The notes beneath the pieces were generated by a model. It had not been told where the DNA came from and did not search any database. It saw only the letters and a program-made list of their open reading frames with translations. Below are positions 11,011 to 22,810 of a stretch of 64,000 bases of DNA, piece after piece. Positions within the stretch are counted from its first letter, which is position 1, and the number at the start of each line of letters is the position of its first letter. Source of the stretch: Pholiota molesta (taxonomy: Eukaryota; Basidiomycota; Agaricomycetes; Agaricales; Strophariaceae); assembly GCA_014925825.1 (NCBI GenBank), contig JACGCK010000016.1, positions 434,001 to 498,000 of the forward strand, written 5' to 3'. A program made the translations under genes and the position numbers.

Positions 11011-14000
11011 CTACAAAAATCCACTTTCTTGCAATAATCTCGCCATTTTCTCGTCTTCTCGTTCACGAGGCTCTCGTTCGAGAGAAAGGGCCCAGAAATG
11101 TTCGCTTGATGCACGAGTATCCGTGAATTGATTCAACGAGTCGTTGATATAGGCGAGGACGGAAGGGAGGGGCTGGAAGTTGAAGGGTTGTGCTTGCCAT
11201 CGTTTGATATCATTGATGACCTCGGAAGCCATCTGACGTTTACGGAAATTGACCAAGCCACCCGGGAGATTGTCTGGGTTTCCGTCCTGAATGAACGTCA
11301 ACGTCGAGAGGAAAACACCTATTAAGAAAAATGAGAAAACAAAGTTTAAGTGTAGTGTGTTGCGGCTTACCGATGAACGGCACGCAAGGTGGTGTTACAG
11401 AGGCCATAAGTGACCTGTACTTCGTGAAATTTTTGTTGCTATCGATAGTCATTTCACAAGCACCAAACATGGCCATAAACCTTTGATTGACTTGTTCCCA
11501 TGTTCGTTTTAGCCGACGAATTGGGGGAGTGTTTAGACCAGAGGTGATGGCAATCATAGTGGAAAAATTATTCAAGCCACGGCATCGCTGCAATGTGCGT
11601 AAGTGAAGCTTCAGAAAATGTAGGTTGAAAAGCGTACATCTGCAACGTTAATCAGATGCTTGACGATCTGTGCGCGCTTCCGAGAATCTTCTTTACTCAA
11701 AACGCAATCAGCAACCCAGCATGCAATCTGTGGCGAGAATGAGCAATCGAAGTTATGATGTTCGGTATGTGCTTACCCGATTACTTGTTTGAATGACAGT
11801 GGTGATATTGTCGATATTTTCCGTCTTTTGTTCTCGTGCTCGTTGCAGACATTCCATTGGTTTAATTTTCTGATACAGCTGACTTTCCATGATGGTCAAT
11901 TGTCGAGCAAGTTCTAATGGATCAATATCCAATAGTTTGAGTCTCCTGCTTGTTCTAGGGGCGATGGGCTGTGGTGGAGGTCCGAGAGATGTGTTGATGA
12001 GCATCTTGACGTCTCCTCCTTGTGTTTGCTATAGAAATCATGAGTGGCAGACACAAACATTCGAAAGATGGCAATGCGTACAGATCGTTCGATTTGCACC
12101 ATGAGGTTCCTTGCAGCAGCAAAGCGCGATACATCCTCCGTTGTAATGAACTCCTTCATGCGGTCAAGGATATACATATCTTCCTTCTCCAGGACACCAT
12201 CGTCAACAACCATAGATTTCATAGTGTTGAGAACACTGTTAACGTGTGAGTTACGAAATTGTCAGCTTCTGATAGTGGACATACCGCATTTGGATGACAT
12301 GTTGCTTCTTTTGGCCCCATTCTTCTCGTTCTGCCTGTGTAAGATTATCGGGGGGTTGAATCCGGAAGCGAGCAACGAGCAGATCAAATAGGTCATTCGG
12401 AGTAGTGAAAGATTTGTAGGTCATAAGGAAAGCCTTGGGGAAGGTGGTGTCTAAAAACAAAACATGAGAATTGAGTATTCTATTCATGTAGGATGGTTGG
12501 GCTACATTACCTAATGCTTTTTCATGTGCAGTAAGTCGTTCAACAAGAGACGCGACGGTACCTCCCTTGACAAAGCCGTCCTTTTCGTCGATGATGATTT
12601 CGGATGGAGAGTAATTTGGTCTCAGGTACCAGGGTTGCGAATCGGCAGCAATTTTGTCCGCATATTCCGGCCCCAGAATTTTGCCCAGTTTACTGTTACC
12701 AGTGGGCTGCTTGGAAGGCACTGAAATAAAAAATGAGGAAAAAGGTATCAATATTTGGTATGGCGAGGAAAGTGAATATTTTCTTACCATCCAAGTCGTC
12801 ATTCTCATCATAGACATCGCCATCAAACGTCGGTGATACCAGCGTATCATTGGTATCAAGGGAAACCTCAGATTCGCGTCCAGGAAGCATAGGTATGTCG
12901 GTAGCAAATGTTCGATTCGAATCATATGACGAATCAGCATTTGACTTCTGCTTTTTAAGGCCTGGCTTGAGCGCAATCTCAAGGTCCACAATGTCTTCAT
13001 CCTCGAAATAAACATCTCCGGATCTGGTCGCGTGAATGGCGCCCCCAAAATTATCTGGAATTACACTAAGACGCGACAAACGCCAATCAATGGAACCGTT
13101 GTAGTCAGCCTCCGCAAGATCAGCTTGTTCGTGTCCAATAGACAAGAGTCCATCGAAGGTTTGCTTAACGACGGCAAGGTTGGAGCGCAATGCCAGGGAG
13201 AGGCGGTGCAAAAGGTCGTAGGAGGATTCGCGCTCGCCGTACCGAGAGCGTTGATCTCCATCATGGAGGGTTTGGATGGTCATAAATAGCGCTGAACTGT
13301 CGTCATAGATAGCTTGAACTACAGTTTCAAGTTCACGGACGAGTTGCCTTGCATTCTCGACTGAACTGGAGTAGCGATCATTGGTGGTAGCATCTGCTTG
13401 CCGAATACCATCAATATCGACATGCCGAGCCACATGAACATCCGCGATGAACGATAGGAAGGCAGAAATGTATGTAACAAGTTCTTGCCCTCGTGAGCGA
13501 ACTTGTTGCACTACAAAAATAAAAAATAACTTCAGATTTAGGGAAATATAGATGAGAATTAGTAAAAAGGCTCACCTGGCCCATCCCCCCCAATCTTAGC
13601 GTTTGATCAAGGATGTTCAGACCTTCTTTAAGCGGTCCAGTGAAGAATCAATTTCGGAGGCGACACCAGTTCCTAACCCCTTTTGTGGCATGCCTGTGTC
13701 ATCGGCATTTGAAACATATCCAAACCCTTTCCAGGTCCCAGCACTGCCTGCACCAACGAGTCCAAGACCCAGATTGACAGTCGTAAAGACACCCTGTAGC
13801 CTTTTAGGAGTTTGATCTTCAGATCGAGGTTGGTTGTGTTCATTGCGCTGGACCTCGAAGACAAAAGAAGCGACCGCTCTCTCTAGCTCTTCCGAATCCG
13901 TTTCAATGCGATTGAGAGTATCAACGAGCTGGGAGCCTGAATCGTATTGCATGGCACGCGCGCTGAGAACCAGCCTCGATAACGTTGCCGTCACCTTTCT

Positions 14001-15434
14001 TTGAGCAGGCTTGAGAGGGGATTGCGAAGATGAATGAGACCTTGCATCTCGGCCATTCCCTGCCAAATTATTGGGGACTTGGTTTGTGGGTGCTGTGGCT
14101 ATGTAGAGAAGATTTCGGACCGCTAGAACAGCACTGTAGATGAGTTTATCCATCTTTTGGTTGTCCTCCGCTTGACGGGCAACACCGTGGGATTGAACAT
14201 GCTCAATAACTGCCCGAATGGAATTGGCTGCGATACCAGAAAGTTCCGCAACATTACTTGGCGTGGCGGGTTGGAGTGCCTGTTGTAAAGCCTTTGCGAT
14301 CCTTTCGGCAGAGGTGAGTTCCATTTGAGCCGCTCTGTTCGGCTCTGGCCTGCTGGATGAAGACGTTGGCACATGTCGGGATGAACCGTTCTTCTTGCGC
14401 GGACGAGAGGTTTGCAGATGTTCGAAGGGTTGGACGTCCGAGTCGTCCGAATAGGCGCTCATGCGAGATGTATCAGGCTGACGGGAGATAGCTGAGGGGA
14501 AGGTAGCTTCACGACCGGGTGTTGAAGAACTGCTACCGCCGGATCCTTCGGGAGCTGCCCACTGACTGCTGAGATATTGGCGCGGAGCTCCGTCGTCTGC
14601 TAATCTCTCCACCCGCGAGCTGGAGATATGAGTTGGTTTCGAATCCTCTGAGCCTGATTCAACGTCGCTGGGGCCAAAGCTAGTCCGGCAGAGGTACCTG
14701 AGCGAGAGGTCGATTGAGATGTCAGACCGGCAAGATCCCATCCGAGCTTTCATCCTCTGCCTCTTGAGGAAGATCTCGAGAACGCTGACCGGTCTGTGTA
14801 TTGACATAATATATCTGATAGATGGTTAGAACGACTCTGCCATCAATCCTAACCGTGGGCTTACTTGGCCGTCGGGAGTGACCTCTGGAATCCAGAAATC
14901 ACTGTGCTGCGTTCCGTTCTGACCTAGCCCTCTTCGAACGTCCTGGCTACCGTTCTTGTAAGATATTTCGCTCTCCAGCCATTCCTCATTCTCAGCCTGT
15001 GTGCCTGCAGATATGGCATGAGAAGGGTCGGTGGCAGCAGCTGGTTGCACCTCCGGATTTTGACCATCAACGGTTGAGAAATCTGCCTGCGAGAAGGCTG
15101 CCTCTGCTTCCTCGTCCGAAATTATAGTGACGTAGTTGGACGGAAACCATCCGCGCTCCTCGCCCAGCAAACCGTCCCACCAGCCAGATGGTTGCTGGGT
15201 CAAGACTTCAATGATGTCGTCGGTACGAAAAGAGAGCGCGGAGGGGTCTTGAGCTTCGTAATCGTACAAGGCACGGCAGAAGAGGGTATTATACTGCTCC
15301 TCGACGGGGACCTGCTCCTGCTCCTGCTGGCGCTGGTGCTGGGCTGCCAGAGCTTGGGCCGCCGAGGACGAGTTGGAGGCCATGCTTCTGATAGGGTCTG
15401 GGGCAAACGAGTGGGAGTATATTGCGGTGGACAT
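11011..15434 (-). CDS. CDC25: CDC25/Ste6-type Ras guanine nucleotide exchange factor
   Basis: Exchange factor that loads Ras with GTP at the plasma membrane, upstream of cAMP or MAPK signalling. Order from the N-terminus: SH3 domain (ALYDYEAQDPSALSF ... GWFPSNYV), a WW-like module (DFWIPEVTPDGQIYYVNTQT, ending RDLP), a long helical middle part (IADVHVARHVDIDGI), RasGEF-N (GFVKGGTVASLVERLTAHE ... FLMTYKSFTT) and the catalytic CDC25 domain (DPLELARQLTIMESQLYQKI, NNFSTMIAITSGL, VPFIGVFLSTLTF). Start: ATG at 15434 (MSTAIYSHS) or 15383 (MASNSS). The C-terminal exons from 13510 to 11011 join cleanly. In the middle the frame breaks at least three times: near 14737-14742, once in 14600-14730, near 13617-13620 and at the C7 run 13585-13591. 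All are repaired by one missing base, so they are probably sequence errors; the catalytic half is intact. Confidence 0.9.
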
Positions 15435-15585
15435 CGAGACCGCTGGCGGAGGGGGGAATGGGAGAGTGGAAAGGAGGATATCAGGCTGCCCAGTTACAGC
15501 GAAGCCCTCGAATGTTAGGGACGTATTAGGTAAGCGGCTAAGTTGACTGCACTTGATTTCCCACACGTCTGTCTTGACCACCAAC
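15435..15585. promoter_or_regulatory. Shared divergent promoter, Ras GEF / SCI1-like
   Basis: Only 151 bp separate the likely start codons of two genes transcribed away from each other. Both promoters and both leaders must fit here or overlap the coding starts. No TATA box is evident. If the Ras GEF starts at 15383 instead, the gap is 202 bp. Confidence 0.5.
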
Positions 15586-16768
15586 ATGCCCACAGACAGG
15601 CTGCACTCTTCTAGGTCGCGTTCAAGGTCACCGAGGCGATACGCCGACAATGACAGTGCCCCTCACAAGATAGTTTCCAGCAACCTTGACGTGCACAGGC
15701 CGGAACGCTCTGCGCGTCCACGGTCACGCTCTAAATCACCAGACCGGCGACGGAGCAAAAGCCCCTTACGCAAACGCGCACGGCGACACGAGTCGAGGTC
15801 GCCTTCGAATTCGCGCTCGCGCTCTAGGTCCAGAGACCGCAGGCGAAAGCACCGTTCCAAGTCCCGTTCAAGATCCCGAGATAGGAAGGACAGGAGAAAG
15901 CGTGAAAGATCAGTTTCGAGTTCATCAGGCTCTAGTGATGGAGAGCAGGGGTCTCGTCGCAAGAAAGAGAAACGCAAGGAGAAGGAGGGAAAACGGAGTA
16001 AAAGCAAGGAACGGAGGAAAGAGAAGAAACGTGAAAAGAAAGATCGAAAGGAAAAAGTATGTTTTGGAAACGCTTGCCACCCCGCTAAGCTGAAATGTCA
16101 CTTATTCAGAGAAAGCGGGACAAGGGATCTGCATCAGTACCGCACTGGGGAAAATATGGGATTATATCAGATCTCGAGTAAGTTATGTTGCTATACATCT
16201 TGAATTTCCAATTCTAACGGTCTCTTTGCGTTTAGTATTTTTACGAAGACCCAAGAGTTTCATACTTGGCTTGTCGAAGAACGGAAATTAAACCCAGAAA
16301 CGACAACCAAAGACCAACAGAAAAAAGAATTCGCTCGCTTTGTCGAAGATTATAACACAGGTGGCTTTTATCTTGCATTCTTCCCATTCTCTTCTAACAT
16401 GGACGTACTTAGCCACTCTTCCTCATGAAAAATACTATAATATGGATGCTTACGAGAGACGCATGTCCGCTCTTAGACAAGGCGAATATTTACCTCCTGC
16501 AAATGATTCCTACGACTTCAATGCCGACATGAAAGCTGTGACCACCCAACACAAGAAGAAAGTCGCCGAGCAGGATACCTATATGAGTAAAGAACAATTA
16601 ATGGAACTACGGAAGGTCCAACAAGAACGAAGCGAGGTAATTTAGATATCTTCCAGCGCGAGCTGTCACTGAAAACCTTTTCTATAGGTTGGTAGGATGA
16701 AACTTCTGGGCATGGACGTCAAGCAAAACTTCGGCGTTCGAATGGACGGTACCATGTTCGATGGTTAG
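15586..16768 (+). CDS. SR-rich nuclear protein, SCI1-like
   Basis: Five exons (15586-16056, 16110-16177, 16236-16360, 16413-16636, 16688-16768) join to 322 residues. Residues 1-155 are an Arg/Ser and then Lys/Glu repeat domain, as in splicing-associated nuclear proteins. The rest carries a conserved block: HWGKYGII, then TQEFHTWLVEERKLNPE, FARFVEDYNTATLPHEKYYN and a C-terminal helical tail ending FGVRMDGTMFDG. The F-x-TWL-x-EE ... KYYN pattern resembles the family named after plant style cell-cycle inhibitor 1. A nuclear role in splicing or chromatin is inferred. The name says little about function in fungi. The start ATG opens MPTDRLHSSRSRS. Confidence 0.7.
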
Positions 16769-17463
16769 GAAGCAGAGGTTCACTATTTGTGTTGATTGAT
16801 CTATCATTCTGCTGATTTCTGAAGTGTTTGCTTGACTTGTATCATAGTACAGGGATACCTGTTTGAAACAGATGTAGCAGACTATGTATCCTGTCACCCA
16901 GTCTGTTCCCGCATCATGCTTATAATTCATTGATTCGGTAAGGTCGATAAAGCGGCATCCTCCGCCAACATCCCGCTTGACTGTCACTTTCATTGAAATT
17001 CCAGGGAGCGCAAGTGTAAGAACAAGGCATCGTCCATATGAATCTCTGGAATATGTCGAACTTCGGAACAGTATAGGAAAATCAATGAAACATACGATAT
17101 TTCACTGATTTATCCTGAAATCAAGACACAGCCAACCAGGCGAGATACATGGCGGATGCTTAAAAAACCCCGTAACGAACATCGATGATTCTCCAGAAAC
17201 ATTCACGGTTTATCATCAGTTTCGCCAAATAATATCAGAGGAAAGTCTATTATACTCACCCCGCTGACAACTTGCTTGAAAGCTAGACCAGCCCTAAATC
17301 AAATCCAAATTATTATTTAATTCCCACCTTGCCTCACATTTAGTTCTTTGGGACATATGGTCTCCAGCTACAAGTGAGGGTTCGCCGATACCAGGTGTGT
17401 TCTATTCACCTGCCTCTTGCTCTTTCAACCTTTCTAATATACAGGGCGTATAGGACTGTTAGC

Positions 17464-17551
17464 CTCTCGCTACACGAGGGGCTTCTCGGTTCCCAACCTT
17501 TGGTTGGCGGTTCATTCGCGGTTGTAGTTATGCCACCTCGTGTAGCGAGAG
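17464..17551. repeat. 16-bp perfect inverted repeat with 56-bp loop
   Basis: CTCTCGCTACACGAGG at 17464-17479 is the exact reverse complement of 17536-17551. The loop holds a second small hairpin (CCAACC-TTT-GGTTGG, near 17492). Each arm also folds on itself (CCTCG/CGAGG). As RNA or single-stranded DNA this would be a stable stem. No coding frame runs through it. Confidence 0.7.
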
Positions 17552-18068
17552 TGGGACTTGTAAGTACCGTTGTACCGCCCTTCGTCTTGTATTGAGCTCG
17601 GGCTTACGGTTTTTTTGTAGTCCGATTGAAAAGATCGGTTACCATGCTTTTCTGCAGAGTATAGTCCAATCAACATAGGTGAACAACCGCGGTTGGTCGG
17701 CCAACCTCAGAAATGTGTGCTTTAGAGCCAACAGGCTCTTAACAACGCGGCATGTATGTTGTCGAGGGTGTTCTCTTGGTGACGATGCCGGGTTATAAAG
17801 CAAATCAAATAACCCAGGATCCCACTGTTATGTATGGGATGGTTAGCTCGTCGTTAATCATTCTAGGCATATCTGTTTAGAGGAGATAGTTTGGAACCTT
17901 CAATTGACCGACATTTTCCTTTAAATTGTGCATGGGTTCGCGACCCTCAAACGTAAAATAAACACTAAGTATCAGCAAAATTGGACCTTCAAATCCTGTT
18001 GGATGTACATCAATGCCGTGAAATTGTATGTGTGATTATAAAGTACTTACCCAATAGATAGTCAGGGC

Positions 18069-18321
18069 CTGAGTTAGCAGGAGTTATGTAGCTCAGCTCA
18101 AAGGCGGTTGACAGCGGGTATGGAAGTCAGTCACGACGTCATTGTTCATCGTGCCTGCCCTAACTCAGCGCACTCTTATATAAAGGGACGTTTGTGGTCA
18201 TTGATTCTTTGGCAATTGGTGGAACCGTGGTATGTAGTCCTGATGCGCCTCGAGGCGCTCACGCTACGCCGCCAATTGCTCATCCAAGGTGCTCTGACCT
18301 GAGGTCAATAGATGTTGACCT
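18069..18321. repeat. Cluster of short perfect palindromes
   Basis: Within 253 bp there are: CTGAGTTAG (18069-18077) with its exact complement CTAACTCAG (18160-18168); the 14-bp palindrome GCGCCTCGAGGCGC (18245-18258); and AGGTCAA (18302-18308) with TTGACCT (18315-18321). No gene covers them. Confidence 0.55.
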
Positions 18322-18853
18322 GGGGAAAAGAGGTATGTATATTGCTACGCTATCTCCAATTCTCTAATTTCTCACCGACATTGTTCATCCTTTAGTCTGT
18401 TGCTCACCTCCTGGATCGAAACTTCGTGTTCGAACTTCGTGAAAAGAGAGAGAGAGGGGTGCCGCTGAATAAGTGGTGCTACTAGGATGCACAGAGATGC
18501 CACTGGCGTTTTTGGTGGTATGTGGTTTTATGTTAGTTACTTGTCATGGATTCTAATATGTCGATGAACAGCTTGAATCAATCACTGGTCTGCAAAGACC
18601 AATGATTGGTTTTTTTTGAAAATTAATTAAACCAGGACCCGCCTTGTTGGAGATAGAATCACTTGTCAATAATATGGTTCAGTTTCCTTCAGATCAATGA
18701 CTGGCCCTAAGAATATAATGACAGCGTGCAGGGACAAAGCAATATAGGTAAGATGGATCAGAAATCAAGTACATAAAGCTGGAGAGCGCAAACGAGAACA
18801 GACGAGAACTCATGAAAGGCTAATGGAAGTGTTATCCAAAGTGTTATCAGGTG

Positions 18854-21150
18854 TTACGCTGTCGCCGTCGACACTGATACTGGTGCTGCTGGCATTTCGA
18901 GCCTAGTGACCTCAACCGTTAAACGATCCTTAGGTGTGCCAGTTGATCGAGGTGCCAAAGAAATTGTACCATATGTTCCTTTACTCATGAATGAAGGATT
19001 GAGTGTGGTAGTCGAATGCACCACCTAATTTTTTTTTCAACAAATTGGAAGGATAAATTGGATTAGAGAAAAATACCTTCGTGAATTGCTTCAATCTACT
19101 TGGGATGATCAAAACATCAGGCGCGTAATCCAAATCGCCCTCGTCGACCATACGGGCGGCGTCGAAATGACTCATATCCAAATTAACTTCTGAAGACAGG
19201 TCCGATGGAGGGGGGAAGATTGGATAGAAACTATCTCGACTGTTAGCGCTACCGTCAACCACCAAACAGAGCCCCGCACCTTCGTTGCGACAATAAATGC
19301 CGACACAAATTGGCCATCGCGTCATTAGGTAGATCATCGGGTGTTGCTGGAAGAGAGTCGACTTCTACTCCCCTCTTGAAGTATTCCTCCTTTCTGAGGT
19401 GGAATAACGCATCCACACTAGTCGCTGCGAATGCAATGTCATTTATAGAGAATCGCGCTGGATTAGGAAGTAAATGGACGCGCTTGACATAGATTCAGAA
19501 TGAGAATCGTGTATAGAAATATAAACGACACCTACAGGATTGAAACTGAATAGCTCTGCATCGAGCTCAGGTTGCGGAAATGCAGCATGGTAGCTGGTAA
19601 GGTCGCGAACGCTCGGGATAAGTAGGACAATACTCGTCGGCGATGCAGTAAGGAAAGCACGTAACGGATCGACGAAGTGTGCTCTGAAGAGATTAGCTGG
19701 AGATACGTCCAAATCTCCCAATTTGATCTTGGGATGAGCAGCATCAACAAAAGGACCGATCTAGAAGGAACAAGATATAGGCAAAAAAGAATAACGAAAT
19801 CTTCGATTAGAGACAGACCAATAACAGCACGTCGGGTTTCTGAGCTTTGATCTGGTGCAGTAGAGCACGCCATGGTTTGTATCCTGTATCAGCATCCGTC
19901 GTAAAAGGCCCACAGGCCACAAGCATCGTTGCAGCATCTTGTGCAGTGCTAGGATCTAACTTTGAATTGATGATTCCTTGTGCTGAAGGCGAGGGTTTGA
20001 GGGGTGGAATCTAAGTCTGTTATAAGCATCAAAATCTTACTTCAAGGAACCCACAGCACTGACCCCGAGCACTTCAGTCGCAAGGAAGTACCCTCCACCT
20101 CCGTTTTTCCCTTTCAAGGCAACAATCGCACCGGGGTAGATGCCAATTCCACCAATTCCTCGAACTGAGCCTCGTATCTTGATTGCAGGATCCAAAACCA
20201 AGGGAACACGCGCTCCTGAGGAAAGCATTCGCGAGGATTCGATGCAAATCGCGCCTTCCACCAATTTAGTTATTGCGGCGATCTCAGCATCGTGTGTTAT
20301 TCGGCCCACAATAATAACCTCCTCCTGTCTTGGATCAGCGAAAAGGACAGCATTAAGAGCTGAGCGTGACATACATCGGTGGAAGCTGAAGGATCGCCAA
20401 GCTCCGAAATGTCATAGTGCGCTCGAATGAGTTCCGCAAAATCATCAATAATTTGGTCCAGATCTAATGAGGGTCAGTATCAAGGCTAATGGACGTTGAT
20501 TCATGCGTACTTTCACTTCTCTCTGAGATTTTCTCGTACATATATCGATCTAGGCATGCAGGTCAAGATATTCATCCATTTATAGGAAGGAAAAAAAACT
20601 TACAAGCGCGTTTCTTTTTCGCTTCTGCATCCGTCGGAGGCCCAACAAATGTGACTTTCGACGTCCTTATAACGTTGCTCGTGCTCGCAACAGTGGGTTC
20701 TTGAAAAAGCTCCTGCTTTACCAGACCTCCGACAGACGAACTGGTAGGTTGCGGCATCCCTCGGTACATATGAGACGGTATCTTAGAGCGATCTACTTGG
20801 GCAGTGGCCAAGTTTCGTTTCTTTACTTGAGCTTTCGACGCGTTTTCTTTTGCGAGGGTCTGCTGGATCTGTTTTTTCACAGCGCTCAGCGTGTCCATTG
20901 TAATGGGGGAGATCTCAGATCGCGTGGCGGAAGACGTGTAGTTAATTGCCTCCAGCTTATATCGCAGAGTTTCCGGTTCAATAACGTAGAGTTGGCAAAT
21001 AGACACACCTGCAGAACGCAGATCTAGAATAAGAAATCAGTCCCCAAAGCTAGGAATCAGACGCGTACATTCTGTGACGAGTTTATCATCCAATTCACGG
21101 CCTGCCTCTCTAAAAACACGTATGACCTCCGAGTGTATTGTGTTGTCCAT
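18854..21150 (-). CDS. POL12: DNA polymerase alpha-primase B subunit
   Basis: Non-catalytic subunit of the primosome that starts lagging-strand synthesis. Exons from 21150 down to 18854 (21150-21069, 21023-20604, 20463-20375, 20324-20064, 20010-19819, 19760-19536, 19482-19280, 19239-19077, 19024-18854) join without a break to 601 residues, the length of the animal and yeast proteins. The N-terminal helical domain is followed by an OB fold (EEVIIVGRITHDAE, KIRGSVRGIGGIGIYPG) and the inactive calcineurin-like phosphoesterase domain: KPWRALLHQIKAQKPDVLLL, IGPFVDAAHP, VHLLPNPARFSINDI and YPIFPPPSDLSSEVNLDMSH. The C-terminus ends near APDVLIIPSRLKQF and a short tail. The start opens MDNTIHSEV. Confidence 0.95.
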
Positions 21151-21747
21151 CGTATATGTGTAATATGAAGAACCAGAGGTGAAGGTCGGGGAAGAATACT
21201 GGATGCGCGCGACGCGTCGAAGAATTAGTGGCATGTTGCACGTGACTGTACAGCATCTAATATGACGCAAACAATGGGCGTTACTAGTACCGTGGCACTC
21301 GGTAGTGTTTTGAGACTCGACACACAAGGCAAGGCCAGAACATGTCCAGACAGGAGCGCAAAGTAAATGGATGTCAAAGAGAAGCATTTAGCATTTCCCT
21401 CAGTCTGCGGGTCTCCCTCTACTACTGCCTATTTTGCTACATGATTCTACAACGACATATTAAGCTGCAGGTGTCCTAGGAAGAGGACGATATCGATACT
21501 TAGTAGTACAGCACACAAATTCCAAAAGATGTCAGGGGAGTATAGTAGATATGAATGATGTAGTTGCAAAATATGCGTATGCGGGATAAACCGATGAAGA
21601 GCGACGAATACCAGGATATAGCATAGAACATCCATTTCGCCGGCGAAGTAGGGCGACCAAACACGTCTCGTGCGGAGCGGATGCGTTCATTGGAAAGGAA
21701 GACCCAACGCAACGCTGTGCGTATGCGAATAATTCCATGGAAATAAA
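21151..21747. other. Intergenic region, no gene seen
   Basis: About 600 bp between two minus-strand genes. It holds the POL12 promoter and the 3' untranslated part of the endosulfine gene. Open frames of 60-116 codons on the minus strand overlap each other in different frames and show no motif. Confidence 0.45.
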
Positions 21748-22375
21748 TTATACGGTTTCTTGTGGTTCAGCTGCATCAGCGGTGGCTTCAGTGTCAACCT
21801 CAGCAGTCTCGGTTGTGTCGTTATTGATCTCGGCTTGCTCGCCATCTTGGGGGACCTGAGTGTTCTCGTCGTGTGCGAGTCCACTCTCCTTGTTAACAGG
21901 ACTTGTCGAGTTAGTTGGCGAGATAGAAAGGGACTGATGAGCCCCGTTGTGCCCACTACCTGGGCTTGAAGCGTGAGGAATGCTAAGGAAAGAAATATCA
22001 GCGATATTGCAATGACGAAGGCAAAATATCAAGCCTACTTCTCAGGATTAGGAATCGCTGTTCCAACGGTGCTTTGAGGGGCAACTCCAGCCTTGGATAA
22101 GGCATAATCACCAGAATCAAAGTATTTGCGGTCCTATACAAGCTTGTCAGGTGAATAAGTGGGTGGTAGATATATGCGCCATACCTTCTGCATCTTCATT
22201 AGAACGCTCTTATGAGTGGGCAGCTTGCCATACTTTGCGAATAGCTGCTGCTCCTGGGGGTTCAATTTCTGCAAATCACCAACTAGCATCAGCGACACTG
22301 TAACCATGATGAGATCATAAGGAGTAGATTTGGACTTACACTGAGATCGACCTTGTTGCGCTGGAAGGGAAGCAT
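21748..22375 (-). CDS. IGO1: Endosulfine/ARPP-19 family protein (Igo1-like)
   Basis: Four exons (22375-22340, 22268-22185, 22133-22039, 21982-21748) join to 149 residues. The core reads LNPQEQQLFAKYGKLP then KYFDSGDYALSKAG. FDSGDY is the invariant family motif; the Ser is the site phosphorylated by Greatwall (Rim15 in yeast), after which the protein blocks PP2A-B55. In yeasts this controls entry into quiescence and mitosis and protects some mRNAs. The remaining 90 residues are an acidic, Ser/Thr/Glu-rich tail without known domains, longer than in yeast. The start gives MLPFQRNKVDLS, 12 residues before the first intron. Confidence 0.93.
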
Positions 22376-22810
22376 CCTGATCGATGGCGAGGGTAATATG
22401 AGGAGACGACAAGAGCAGCTGGACGCTGAGTAGGGCAAAGTGCAACCGTTGACGAAGATGATGATGGAGACGATGACAATGGGGCAGTCACACTACTGCC
22501 TGTTATATGTATCATACTAATTTCTGTACCCTTGGGGCTCCGCACTGACTCCGTCGTCGGAAGCATAAGATAAAAGCCGATGCCGAGACAAGCCGGAGGA
22601 GGCCGGAAGGAGCCATAGCTTAGCATTCAGTTAGCAAATTAAAATATGAAACTCTGACGAGCGATGCGTTGACCCTCCTCGCAAGATCCGGTTTCCTTTA
22701 ATTTTTTTGGCAGACTACTCATACGTAGCTTCAACTGTCACGACTCTTCGGAAATTTATGTATCAGCAACATTTGTGTAGGAAGCTGAAGCTATACGTGT
22801 GAGGGGTACT
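22376..22810. other. Intergenic region, no gene seen
   Basis: About 435 bp upstream of the endosulfine start. It should contain that gene's promoter and the 3' end of the next minus-strand gene. CT- and CAT-rich runs occur near 22450-22500. Nothing else is seen. Confidence 0.4.

Larger units (their letters stand above)
16769..18853. other. 2-kb non-coding region rich in inverted repeats
   Basis: No open frame here looks like a gene: the longest are short and lack motifs or splice structure. The stretch between two genes whose 3' ends face each other is twice the usual gap in this window. It holds several perfect inverted repeats (listed separately), short poly-A and poly-T runs, and little else. 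It could be a decayed mobile element or a structured non-coding transcript; neither can be shown. Confidence 0.45.

Noticed and set aside
13512..13620. Explaining the Ras GEF break by a longer intron from GTCTGAAC (13618)
   Set aside because: It would join KK to the wrong frame of the next exon and remove LNILDQTL, which looks coding. Missing bases explain it better.
15663..16007. Minus-strand open frame rich in Arg/Leu opposite the SR domain
   Set aside because: Antisense of Arg/Ser and Lys/Glu repeats gives long open frames automatically.
16682..16993. Minus-strand open frame opposite the last exon of the SCI1-like gene
   Set aside because: It overlaps a well-supported coding exon and its 3' end, and shows no motif.
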